NCBI RefSeq assembly: GCF_018704125.1
Contig: NZ_JAGTIS010000002.1
Coordinates: 248,001-312,000 of the forward strand
Reading direction: 5' to 3'
DNA length: 64,000 nucleotides
From: Metapseudomonas boanensis
GTDB lineage: Bacteria > Pseudomonadota > Gammaproteobacteria > Pseudomonadales > Pseudomonadaceae
The notes under the pieces are model-generated. The model did not search any database, was not told the DNA's origin, and saw only the letters and a list, made by a program, of their open reading frames with translations. The translations under genes and the position numbers were made by a program. The stretch's first letter is position 1. Each line of letters opens with the position of its first letter. Positions 31,624 through 39,467 of this stretch are shown here, one piece after another.

Positions 31624-32166
31624 TCAGAACTTGAAGAAATTCTCGCGGTAGTGGCGCAATTCGGCGATGGAATCGCGGATGTCATCCATCGCCAGGTGGC
31701 TGCCGCTTTTACTCACGCCATCGCGCACCTTGGGCGCCCATCGCGCGGCCAGCTCCTTGATCGTCGAAACGTCCAGGTTGCGGTAGTGGAAGTAGGCTTC
31801 CAGCTGCGGCATGTGCCGATAGAGGAAGCGGCGGTCCTGGCAGATGCTGTTGCCGCAGATCGGCGACTTGCCCTTGGGCACCCACTGCTCCAGGAAGGCG
31901 ATGGTTTGTGCCTCTGCCTCCGCCGCGCTGATGCGGCTCTCGCGTACGCGCTGCGTCAGGCCGCTCTGGCCATGTTGGCGGGTGTTCCACTCGTCCATGC
32001 CGGCCAACACCTCGTCGCTCTGGTGCACGGCAATAGTCGGTCCTTCGGCGAGTACGTTCAGCTCGCTGTCGGTGACGATGGTGGCCATCTCGATGATGAC
32101 GTCCGAGTCCGGGTTCAGGCCGGTCATCTCCAGATCGATCCAGATCAGGTTCTGGGCATTTTGCAT
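31624..32166 (-). CDS. orn: Oligoribonuclease
   Basis: Orn degrades 2-5-nucleotide RNAs to mononucleotides. In Pseudomonas it also hydrolyses pGpG, the final step of c-di-GMP turnover, which ties it to the c-di-GMP genes nearby. The 180-residue protein is a DEDDh exonuclease, with [11 protein letters not shown] holding the first Asp and Glu, and the His and Asp in [10 protein letters not shown] at the C-terminus. It is convergent with queG and divergent from rsgA. Confidence 0.97.
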   Translation of the reverse strand: MQNAQNLIWIDLEMTGLNPDSDVIIEMATIVTDSELNVLAEGPTIAVHQSDEVLAGMDEWNTRQHGQSGLTQRVRESRISAAEAEAQTIAFLEQWVPKGKSPICGNSICQDRRFLYRHMPQLEAYFHYRNLDVSTIKELAARWAPKVRDGVSKSGSHLAMDDIRDSIAELRHYRENFFKF

Positions 32167-32263
32167 AAGGTCAGTCTCCTCGACAGGACGCGCATTCTAG
32201 CTTAGAGGCCGCCCGAGAGGCGCGCGTGCTAAACTCGCGCCGATTTTTCCAAGCGGATCCCCC

Positions 32264-33295
32264 ATGGCCAAACGCCACCTAACGCGCCGGCAAAGCTGGC
32301 GCATCGAAAAGATTCAGGAAGAGCGCGCTGCCCGGGCAGCCAAGCGCGAGTCACGTGCGCTCGATGAACTCGAGGGCGGCGACCTGGGTCACGAGCAAAC
32401 CGGCCTTGTAATTGCGCACTTCGGCGTGCAAGTGGAGGTGGAGGCACAGGAAGGCGAACTGGCTGGCCAGATTTTCCGCTGCCACCTGCGCGCCAACCTG
32501 CCAACCCTGGTCACCGGCGACCGTGTGGTCTGGCGCTCGAGCAACCAGGGCAGCGGGGTGATCGTCGCCCAGCTGCCGCGCACCTCCGAGCTCTGCCGCC
32601 CGGATATGCGAGGCCTGCTGAAGCCGGTGGCTTCTAACGTCGATCAGATCATCATCGTCTTCGCCCCGCTCCCTCATCCGCACGCCAACCTGATCGACCG
32701 CTACCTGGTGGCAGCCGAGCACGCCGGCATTCGCCCCCTGCTGCTGCTGAACAAGGCCGACCTGGTGGACGAGCAGAACAGCGCCATGCTCGATGAACTG
32801 CTGGGTGTCTATCGCCATCTCGGCTATCCGCTGCTGGAAGTTTCCGCCCGACAGGGTGGCGGCATGGAGGAGCTCCAGACGCTTCTGGACGGTCACATCA
32901 GCGTGTTCGTCGGGCAATCCGGTGTGGGCAAGTCATCTTTGGTCAACAGCCTGCTGCCGGGCGTGGATACCCGCGTCGGCGCGCTGTCGGAAACCACCGG
33001 CAAGGGCACCCACACCACCACCACCGCGCGCCTCTTCCACTTCCCTGGCGGTGGCGAGTTGATCGACTCTCCCGGCATCCGCGAATTTGGCCTCGGCCAC
33101 GTCAGCCGCGATGATGTGGAAGCCGGCTTCATCGAGTTCCACGACCTGCTGGGCACCTGCCGATTCCGCGACTGCAAGCATGACCGCGAACCCGGCTGTG
33201 CGCTGCTCAAGGCACTGGAAGACGGCCGCGTCCATGCGCAGCGCATGGCCAGCTATCGGCACATCCTCGCCAGCCTCCCGCAGGACGAGTATTAA
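32264..33295 (+). CDS. rsgA: Ribosome small-subunit-dependent GTPase RsgA
   Basis: RsgA checks the decoding centre during late 30S assembly and hydrolyses GTP on the subunit. The 343-residue protein has an N-terminal basic tail and OB fold, then a circularly permuted GTPase with NKADL (G4) before [10 protein letters not shown] (G1) and DSPGIREFG (G3). A C-terminal zinc finger follows ([14 protein letters not shown]). In PAO1 motB follows directly; here a decayed insertion sequence lies in between. Confidence 0.95.
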   Translation: MAKRHLTRRQSWRIEKIQEERAARAAKRESRALDELEGGDLGHEQTGLVIAHFGVQVEVEAQEGELAGQIFRCHLRANLPTLVTGDRVVWRSSNQGSGVIVAQLPRTSELCRPDMRGLLKPVASNVDQIIIVFAPLPHPHANLIDRYLVAAEHAGIRPLLLLNKADLVDEQNSAMLDELLGVYRHLGYPLLEVSARQGGGMEELQTLLDGHISVFVGQSGVGKSSLVNSLLPGVDTRVGALSETTGKGTHTTTTARLFHFPGGGELIDSPGIREFGLGHVSRDDVEAGFIEFHDLLGTCRFRDCKHDREPGCALLKALEDGRVHAQRMASYRHILASLPQDEY

Positions 33296-33318
33296 CGCAA
33301 CGGCGCTTGAACGAAAAA

Positions 33319-33345
33319 GACCACGCATTGCGTGGCCTTTTTTTT
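33319..33345 (+). terminator. Rho-independent terminator of rsgA
   Basis: CCACGC (33321-33326) pairs with GCGTGG (33330-33335), loop ATT, followed by a run of eight T (33338-33345). The same eight T residues form the left target-site duplication of the adjacent mobile element. Confidence 0.9.
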
Positions 33346-33383
33346 GGCTCATCGCGGAATCTGGGGGAGATGCGAGTTGACAG
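33346..33383 (+). repeat. Left terminal inverted repeat of the ISL3-type remnant
   Basis: 38 bases, 32 identical to the reverse complement of 33964-34001. Differences are at positions 3, 6 and 23-26 counted from the outer end. Confidence 0.8.
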
Positions 33384-33404
33384 CCGGATAGCCGGTACTC
33401 TCTC

Positions 33405-33468
33405 TGTAGGAGCCAGCTTGCTGGCGAACATGTGCCATTCGCGATTCGCCAGCAAGCTGGCTCCTACA
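33405..33468. repeat. REP-like palindrome (GTAGGAGCCAGC type)
   Basis: Two perfect 24-base arms, 33405-33428 and 33445-33468, are separated by 16 bases. Each arm carries the TGTAGGAGC...GCTCCTACA ends of the repetitive extragenic palindromes common in Pseudomonas. The strong hairpin lies inside the insertion-sequence remnant. Confidence 0.8.
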
Positions 33469-33610
33469 AGGTTTCGCGCGCCTTCGATGTGTCACTCCGC
33501 CCGACAAGTCCGCCAAGGTGGTGTTGCAGGCTGATGCGACAGAACGATTCCCGGTTCACGGACAGTCCCCATGCAGGGTGCCTTTTGGGGTTCATCATGC
33601 TTTCCGGGGA

Positions 33611-33902
33611 AGGCGGGAAGCCGGCGCCAGCCAGTCGATCCGCTCAGATACGCGTCCGCAGTACAGGCAGTCGACGCGACGCACCGGCAGTTGCAGCAGG
33701 ACGCGCTGATCCAGCGGGTCACGACCCCACACCTGGCGGATGTGCTGCTCGTGGATCAACGGGTTGGGTTTGGCCCACCGGCTGCAAATCGGCAAGCGCT
33801 CGCCTGGGGCTCAAGACTGATTAGCAGGGTGTCGTGAGTGGATTGGCGACAGGTGACGACCTCGTAGCCTGGCCAGAAAGCAGCAAGATCAATAGGATGC
33901 AC
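33611..33902 (-). pseudogene. ISL3-type transposase, N-terminal fragment with frameshift
   Basis: From GTG 33902 the minus strand reads HPIDLAAFWPGYEVVTC..., continues to LLISLEPQASAC, then loses frame near 33787-33795. In the next frame it resumes as ICSRWAKPN and runs to RIDWLAPASRL near 33611, where similarity ends. Joining frames restores a CPIC pair and a later CLYC pair, a four-Cys zinc finger as in ISL3 transposases. A one-base deletion explains the shift. The catalytic DDE domain is absent, so the element cannot move itself. Confidence 0.65.
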
Positions 33903-33963
33903 GGCGACAGCTGGGCGTGGGGGTTGGTGTGTTTGGCGACTGCCAATCTACCCACTTCCCTGA

Positions 33964-34001
33964 CTGTCAACTCGCTCTGCCCCCAGATTCCGCGAAGAAC
34001 C
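33964..34001 (-). repeat. Right terminal inverted repeat of the ISL3-type remnant
   Basis: Partner of 33346-33383. It is bordered on its outer side by the second T8 target-site copy (34002-34009). Confidence 0.8.
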
Positions 34002-34020
34002 TTTTTTTTGAGGATTTGGA

Positions 34021-35061
34021 TCACTGCCCCTTGGGCTCATCCATATTCAGAACACCGTCCTCGAAGATATTCAACTTCTGCCTCAATTCGCGCGGTTGGG
34101 CAGGCGCGGCCCCGGTATCCGGCAGTGCCGGCTCGGCAGCCGGCGGCTGCACCTCGGGGGCGCCTGGCGCCTGTTTGCCTTGCTCGGCTTCGCCTTCGCC
34201 CTCGATGGCGCGCTGCGCCTTCCTGGTGAGTACGGTGATGTCGATCCGGCGATTGACCGGATTGAACGGATCCTTGCGATCGAACAGGGCCGAGGAGGCA
34301 TAGCCCACCACGCGAGCCACCTGCTCGTCCGGGTAGCCCCCGGCAATCAGAGCGCGGCGCGCAGCGTTGGCGCGGCTCGACGACAACTCCCAGTTGCCGA
34401 ATTCACCATCGCCCGCGAACGGTTTCGCGTCCGTGTGGCCACTGACACTGATCTTGTTGGGCACGGCCTTGATAGTCTCGGCGAGGATCAGCAGGATGTC
34501 TTCGAAGTATGGTTGCAGACGTGCGCTACCCAGATCGAACATCGGCCGGTTGGCCGCATCCATGATCTGGATACGCAGTCCGTCCTGGGTGATCTCGAAG
34601 AGGATCTGATCCTTGAACTTTTGCAGTTCGGGATTCTCCTCGACCTTGGTCTGGAGCTCCTGCAGGAGCAGTTCGAGTCTCTCACGCTCGATCTGCTCGG
34701 CGAGGGTCTCGACCTGGTCGGCATCGACCTTTTCGGTATCAGTCGAATCCACCGCCGACTCCTGGGCGTCAGGCGCATCCTTCAGTTCCGGGTTGAGCGT
34801 GCGGTCCGGCGCCGGCGTCGGCGTGCCGCCCAGGTCGATCACGTAGGGGCTGGCGCTTTCCGTGAAGCCGATGGGGTCCTTGAAGTAACCGGAAATGGCT
34901 TTCTTCTGTTCGGGCGTCGCCGAAGACATCAGCCAGAGCACCAGGAAAAACGCCATCATCGCCGTCGCAAAGTCTGCAAAGGCAATCTTCCAGGCGCCAC
35001 CGTGGTGACCGGCGGCATAGCGCTTTACGCGCTTGACGATGATTGGCTGGTTGTTCTCCAT
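34021..35061 (-). CDS. motB: Flagellar motor stator protein MotB
   Basis: MotB anchors the stator to peptidoglycan and forms its proton path with MotA. The 346-residue protein has one membrane helix with the essential proton-binding Asp30 (AFADFATAMMAFFLV). A periplasmic linker follows, then an OmpA-like peptidoglycan-binding domain (about 150-300; SGHTDAKPF and NWELSSSRANAARRAL) and a Pro/Ala-rich tail. The gene is 10 bases downstream of motA. Pseudomonads usually also have motCD; this locus matches PA4953-PA4954. Confidence 0.95.
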   Translation of the reverse strand: MENNQPIIVKRVKRYAAGHHGGAWKIAFADFATAMMAFFLVLWLMSSATPEQKKAISGYFKDPIGFTESASPYVIDLGGTPTPAPDRTLNPELKDAPDAQESAVDSTDTEKVDADQVETLAEQIERERLELLLQELQTKVEENPELQKFKDQILFEITQDGLRIQIMDAANRPMFDLGSARLQPYFEDILLILAETIKAVPNKISVSGHTDAKPFAGDGEFGNWELSSSRANAARRALIAGGYPDEQVARVVGYASSALFDRKDPFNPVNRRIDITVLTRKAQRAIEGEGEAEQGKQAPGAPEVQPPAAEPALPDTGAAPAQPRELRQKLNIFEDGVLNMDEPKGQ

Positions 35062-35071
35062 GACTCAGCCT

Positions 35072-35923
35072 TCAACTGCCACGCACGGCCTGCTCGAGCT
35101 CGCTGAAGCTGGGCCGATGCGCCGGGAACAGCACCTTACGCCCGAACTCCACGGCCAAAGACGGCGGCATGCCGGAGGCCGATGCCACCAGGCACGCCTT
35201 GATGGCCTCGAAGACATTGAGCTCCTCGCGCGCATCATGCTCGAGTGAAACCGCCAGCGGGCCGAAAAAGCCGTAGGCGGCGAGAATGCCGAGGAAGGTC
35301 CCCACCAACGCCGCGCCCACATGCTGACCAAGGGCAGCCTGCTCGGCTTCACCCAGCATGGCCATTGTCACCACGATACCCAGTACCGCAGCCACGATGC
35401 CGAAGCCCGGCAGGCCGTCGGCGATTCGGTTGACCGCATGCGATGGATGCTCCAACTCTTCCTTGAGGCTTGCCAGCTCCATGTCGAACAGCCCCTCGAG
35501 CTCGTGGGGCGCCATGTTGCCGGACGACATGATGCGCAGGTAATCGCAGATATAGGCCGTCATCCGCTCATCCTTGAGGACGGACGGGTACTTGCTGAAG
35601 ATCGGGCTGGCAGCGGCGTCCTCGATATCGGCCTCGATGGCCATCATCCCTTCGCGGCGGCTCTTGTTGAGGATTTCATAGAGCAGGCGCAGCACTTCCA
35701 GATAAAAACCGTGGGAGAAGCGCGTGCCGAACATCTTCAACGACTTCTTGAAGACATGCATGGTCGTACTGCCGGGGTTCGCCTGGAGGAAGGCTCCCAA
35801 CGCGGCACCGCCAATGATCATCACCTCGAAGGGCTGAATCAATGCGGCGATCTTGCCATGGGACAGAATGTAACCGCCGAGCACGCTGGCGAATACGACG
35901 ATGATGCCGATGATTTTTGCCAT
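35072..35923 (-). CDS. motA: Flagellar motor stator protein MotA
   Basis: MotA provides the pentameric ring around the MotB dimer and converts proton flow to torque through charged cytoplasmic residues. From ATG 35923 (MAKIIGIIV) the protein has 283 residues, the usual length; the ten extra upstream codons are discounted. Four membrane helices are seen, two near the N-terminus and two at about 165-225, with the torque-generating loop (about 55-165) between the pairs. Confidence 0.95.
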   Translation of the reverse strand: MAKIIGIIVVFASVLGGYILSHGKIAALIQPFEVMIIGGAALGAFLQANPGSTTMHVFKKSLKMFGTRFSHGFYLEVLRLLYEILNKSRREGMMAIEADIEDAAASPIFSKYPSVLKDERMTAYICDYLRIMSSGNMAPHELEGLFDMELASLKEELEHPSHAVNRIADGLPGFGIVAAVLGIVVTMAMLGEAEQAALGQHVGAALVGTFLGILAAYGFFGPLAVSLEHDAREELNVFEAIKACLVASASGMPPSLAVEFGRKVLFPAHRPSFSELEQAVRGS

Positions 35924-36042
35924 AGAAAGGGGGGCTTGAAGAGTTAGTCGCAAGGGTTATGAAAAACAACCCTTCTAATTATCGGAAATTATGCGCCAGA
36001 CTATAGCCTGTTCAGGCGAAAAGCCAGATTGGCGCCTCCCTC

Positions 36043-37566
36043 ATGTCAACCGCAAAGCCCATGCCGCGTAGCCTCGAGTCCTGGATCAAACACCTTGATG
36101 GCGTGCGCCTGCCGGTTCCGGCAACCTGCCATGAGCGGGTTCGTCGCGCCTTGGGCGACAGCCGTCGCTCATTGCGCGATATCGCGGAGTTGACTCAGGA
36201 CAGCCCAGCCCTGGCGCTCAGCCTGCTTCGCGAAGCCAACTCTTCCAGCAACATGCTGGCAAGCCCGGCGGAAAGCCTGGAAGTCGCGTTGACCCGCGTG
36301 GGTCTGAAGCGCGCAGAAACACTCCTTAACCGCCTGCCGGCCGTCCACGAGAGCGACATCCCACAAGGCCTGCGCCAACTCCAACTGATCGGCCAGCACG
36401 CCGCGCAGCAGGCCAGCGGTCTGTTCGCGGCGCGCCTGGCAAGGCTCTGGCAGGAGATTCACTGGAACAGCCTGCTCTTCCTTTCGCCCCTGTGGCCATT
36501 GCTGGCCAGCCAGCCGCAACTGTTCGAGTCCTGGGAGCAGCGGGTACTGGGCAAGGGCGAGCCGGCCCGCAAGGTCGAGTTGGAGCTTCTTGGAGTTCCA
36601 CTGCTTACCCTGTGCCAGGCAGTAGCCGAGCACTGGCGACTTCCCGAATGGATCGTCCAGGGTTACCGCCTGCTGAACAGCGACCGCCGGATGCTGGTCA
36701 GGGCGCTGCACGTGGCCCGCGACAACGAACACCCCCTGCATCAGCAACAACTGCTTGATGCCGACCCCGCGCTACGCCGCTGGCTGACCCAGCCCAGCAA
36801 TACCATCCTGCTCGCCAACGGTCTGGCACTTTCCGCCCACGATGGCTGGAACTGCGGACACAGCCTGCGCTGGCAGCGCCTGACGGGATTGTTCCTGCAC
36901 CTGCCTCTGGCCGAGCTGCAGCAGCAAGTCCACCAACACTCCGTATCCAGCGCCCACCAACACGCGCGCAACGACCTCTGGCATCCGGCACTGGCCCTTC
37001 TCTGGCCCTGGAGCCGCCGACGTCTGCAAACCGAGCCCGCGGCAGCGCCGGCGCCTTCGTCCCAGGCCATGGAAAACTGGCGCAAGCACTGCGCCGAGTT
37101 GCTGCGCGAACCCAGCCCCTATGCCAACGTGGTTCAGTTGGCGGCCTGCGCACGGGATGCGCTGCAAGGCTGTGGCATGCGCCGCACCCTCCTCCTGCTG
37201 GCCGACCGCAATCACAGCCGCCTGCTTGCCCAGCAATCGGCCGGTCTGCCCGCAGAGGCGAACCGCCTGCAGCTGGACCCGAGCCAGAGTCAGGTCCTGC
37301 GCCGCCTGCTGACCCAGCCTGCCCAACTGCGCCTGGGACCGGACAACTTCGCCCAGTTTTCGCCGCTGCTGCCCGGACAGATCAAGGAGCTATTCCCCGG
37401 GCACCACCTGCTGCTGCGTTCCATCGCGATCAATGGTCGCACCGTCATGCTGGTGATCGCCGACCAGGATGGCGCACCCTTTTCCGATCTCAGCTTACGC
37501 GCCTTCACCAAGACCGCGCAGTGCATCGAGCGAGCGCTCGGCAACTTCGCCAATCGCGGCCGCTAG
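36043..37566 (+). CDS. HDOD domain protein
   Basis: This 507-residue protein has an N-terminal HDOD-type helical domain (about 15-290). The catalytic HD pair is not evident, as is normal for HDOD proteins, which act as signalling scaffolds. A C-terminal region (about 340-505) looks GAF-like (LLLADRNHSRLLAQQSAGL). It corresponds by position to PA4955, upstream of rhdA. The partner protein is unknown. HDOD-GAF proteins are often linked to c-di-GMP or chemosensory output; that link is only inferred here. Confidence 0.78.
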   Translation: MSTAKPMPRSLESWIKHLDGVRLPVPATCHERVRRALGDSRRSLRDIAELTQDSPALALSLLREANSSSNMLASPAESLEVALTRVGLKRAETLLNRLPAVHESDIPQGLRQLQLIGQHAAQQASGLFAARLARLWQEIHWNSLLFLSPLWPLLASQPQLFESWEQRVLGKGEPARKVELELLGVPLLTLCQAVAEHWRLPEWIVQGYRLLNSDRRMLVRALHVARDNEHPLHQQQLLDADPALRRWLTQPSNTILLANGLALSAHDGWNCGHSLRWQRLTGLFLHLPLAELQQQVHQHSVSSAHQHARNDLWHPALALLWPWSRRRLQTEPAAAPAPSSQAMENWRKHCAELLREPSPYANVVQLAACARDALQGCGMRRTLLLLADRNHSRLLAQQSAGLPAEANRLQLDPSQSQVLRRLLTQPAQLRLGPDNFAQFSPLLPGQIKELFPGHHLLLRSIAINGRTVMLVIADQDGAPFSDLSLRAFTKTAQCIERALGNFANRGR

Positions 37567-37611
37567 GCTTTCCGCTACAATCCGTTCCTTTTGCCCAATC
37601 CGGAGGCTCCC

Positions 37612-38427
37612 ATGCCTGCCTTCCCCTCGCTTGCGCTGGTCATTGAACCAGCCGATCTGGCGCAATACCTGGGCGCCAGCGACCTGATCCTGGTGGACCT
37701 CACCAGCGCCGCCCGCTATGCCGAAGGCCACCTGCCCGGGGCCCGCTTCGTCGATCCGAAGCGCACCCAGCTCGGCCAACCGCCGGCTCCTGGCCTGCTG
37801 CCCTCCCATGCGGACCTCGAAGCACTGTTCGGGGAGCTTGGCCATCGTCCAGAGGCGACCTACGTGGTCTATGACGACGAAGGCGGCGGCTGGGCCGGTC
37901 GCTTCATCTGGCTGCTGGACGTCATCGGCCATCATCGCTACCACTATCTGAACGGCGGCCTGCACGCCTGGCTCGCCGAGGGTCGCGAAACCACCCAGGA
38001 CACCCCCGCACCAGTGGGCGGCCCGATCAGCCTGACGCTGCACGATGAACCCACCGCGACGCGCGAATACCTGCAAGGCCGCCTGGGCGCTGCGGACCTG
38101 GCCATCTGGGATGCCCGCAATCCAAGCGAATACAACGGCACCAAGATACTGGCCGCAAAAGCCGGGCACATCCCCGGCGCGATCAACTTCGAGTGGACTG
38201 CCGGCATGGACAGGACCCGGGCCTTGAGGATTCGTGAAGACATGGCCGACATCCTGCGAGGACTGGGCATCACCCCGGATAAGGAAATCGTCACCCACTG
38301 CCAGACCCACCATCGCTCCGGCTTCACCTATCTGGTCGCCAAGTCCCTCGGCTACCCAAGGGTGAAGGGTTATGCCGGCTCCTGGTCCGAGTGGGGCAAC
38401 CACCCGGATACTCCCGTCGAGGTCTGA
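37612..38427 (+). CDS. rhdA: Thiosulfate sulfurtransferase (rhodanese) RhdA
   Basis: RhdA transfers sulfane sulfur from thiosulfate to cyanide or thiols. The 271-residue protein has two rhodanese domains; only the second has the active Cys, Cys230 in the loop CQTHHR, identical to the Azotobacter vinelandii RhdA loop. The start ATG 37612 has GGAGG six bases upstream; the frame is open seven codons further. Cyanide detoxification is a plausible role in a pseudomonad. Confidence 0.94.
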   Translation: MPAFPSLALVIEPADLAQYLGASDLILVDLTSAARYAEGHLPGARFVDPKRTQLGQPPAPGLLPSHADLEALFGELGHRPEATYVVYDDEGGGWAGRFIWLLDVIGHHRYHYLNGGLHAWLAEGRETTQDTPAPVGGPISLTLHDEPTATREYLQGRLGAADLAIWDARNPSEYNGTKILAAKAGHIPGAINFEWTAGMDRTRALRIREDMADILRGLGITPDKEIVTHCQTHHRSGFTYLVAKSLGYPRVKGYAGSWSEWGNHPDTPVEV

Positions 38428-38452
38428 GACTTCCGCCCGCCAAGGACTCCCC

Positions 38453-39319
38453 ATGAAAGAACGCCTATTCATCATCAGTCAGTACCTGCTGCCCCATAAC
38501 CTGCTGTCCCGCCTGGCCGGCTGCATCGCCGAGTGCCGCGTGCCCTGGTTCAAGAACGCCTTCACCACCTGGTTCGCCAAGCGCTATCAGGTGAACATGA
38601 GCGAAGCCATGGTCGAAGATCCCCAAGGCTACGAACACTTCAATGCCTTCTTCACCCGCGCCCTCAAGCCAGGCGCACGCCCACTGGATAGAACCCCGGG
38701 CGCAATCCTGTGCCCGGCCGATGGAGCCATCAGCCAAGTGGGTAGCATCGAGCACGGGCGCATCTTCCAGGCCAAGGGGCACAGCTTCAGCGTGCTGGAG
38801 CTGCTGGGCGGTAATGCCGAGCGCGCAGCTCCCTTCATGGGTGGCGAGTTCGCAACCGTCTACCTCTCGCCGAAGGACTACCACCGGGTCCACGCCCCGC
38901 TGGGCGGCACCCTGCGAGAGATGGTCTATGTGCCGGGCCGACTGTTCTCGGTGAACCAGGCCACGGCTGAAAACGTTCCGGAACTCTTCGCCCGCAACGA
39001 GCGCGTGGTCTGTCTGTTCGATACCGAGCGTGGCCCCATGGCGGTCGTCCTGGTCGGTGCGATGATCGTTGCCTCGATAGAAACTGTGTGGGCTGGCCTG
39101 GTCACCCCGCCAAAGCGTGAATTGAAGACGTTCAGCTATGACGAGCAGGCGCGAGCGCCGATCACGCTGGAGAAAGGCGATGAGCTCGGGCGCTTCAAGC
39201 TCGGTTCGACCGCCATCGTCCTGTTCGGACCCGACCAGATCAGTTGGGCCGAAGGAGTGTGGCCAGGCAGCCAGGTAACCATGGGACAGCTCATGGCTCT
39301 GCCCAAAACCACCAGTTGA
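38453..39319 (+). CDS. psd: Phosphatidylserine decarboxylase proenzyme
   Basis: Psd makes phosphatidylethanolamine from phosphatidylserine at the inner membrane. The 288-residue proenzyme contains the self-cleavage motif LGST; cleavage before Ser252 creates the pyruvoyl cofactor on the small alpha chain. ATG 38453 (MKERLFIISQY) follows rhdA by 25 bases. The open frame extends into rhdA, which I ignore. Confidence 0.95.
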   Translation: MKERLFIISQYLLPHNLLSRLAGCIAECRVPWFKNAFTTWFAKRYQVNMSEAMVEDPQGYEHFNAFFTRALKPGARPLDRTPGAILCPADGAISQVGSIEHGRIFQAKGHSFSVLELLGGNAERAAPFMGGEFATVYLSPKDYHRVHAPLGGTLREMVYVPGRLFSVNQATAENVPELFARNERVVCLFDTERGPMAVVLVGAMIVASIETVWAGLVTPPKRELKTFSYDEQARAPITLEKGDELGRFKLGSTAIVLFGPDQISWAEGVWPGSQVTMGQLMALPKTTS

Positions 39320-39467
39320 ACCTGGGCGCCTGGACGAGGCATGCCCCCGCCCAGGCGCTTCACCGCACCAAGGCCCAACCTTGGGATCTGCTGCCGGAGC
39401 TGGCGGATGCTGGTAGAGTGCAGAAACAGCGCTAAAGCGCCTTGAGACGTCGGAGTTGTCGAGTCGG

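Larger units (their letters stand above)
33346..34001. mobile_element. Decayed ISL3-type insertion sequence (656 bp, internally deleted)
   Basis: The ends are 38-base inverted repeats, 33346-33383 and 33964-34001, matching at 32 of 38 positions; both start with GG and share CGCGGAATCTGGGGG and GCGAGTTGACAG. Each end is flanked by TTTTTTTT (33338-33345 and 34002-34009), an AT-rich 8-bp duplication as expected for ISL3. A minus-strand transposase fragment starts close to the right end. Full ISL3 elements are about 1.3-1.6 kb, so more than half is missing. A palindromic repeat lies within the left part. The family assignment rests on the end structure, duplication length and transposase zinc-finger segment. 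Confidence 0.75.

Noticed and set aside
33492-33722. Short minus-strand open frame in the insertion-sequence remnant
   Set aside because: It is out of frame with the transposase fragment and shows no similarity to anything I recognise.
39456-39458. TTG as the fimW start codon
   Set aside because: The GGAG that would serve it touches the codon with no spacing; ATG 39468 is more plausible, though not certain.
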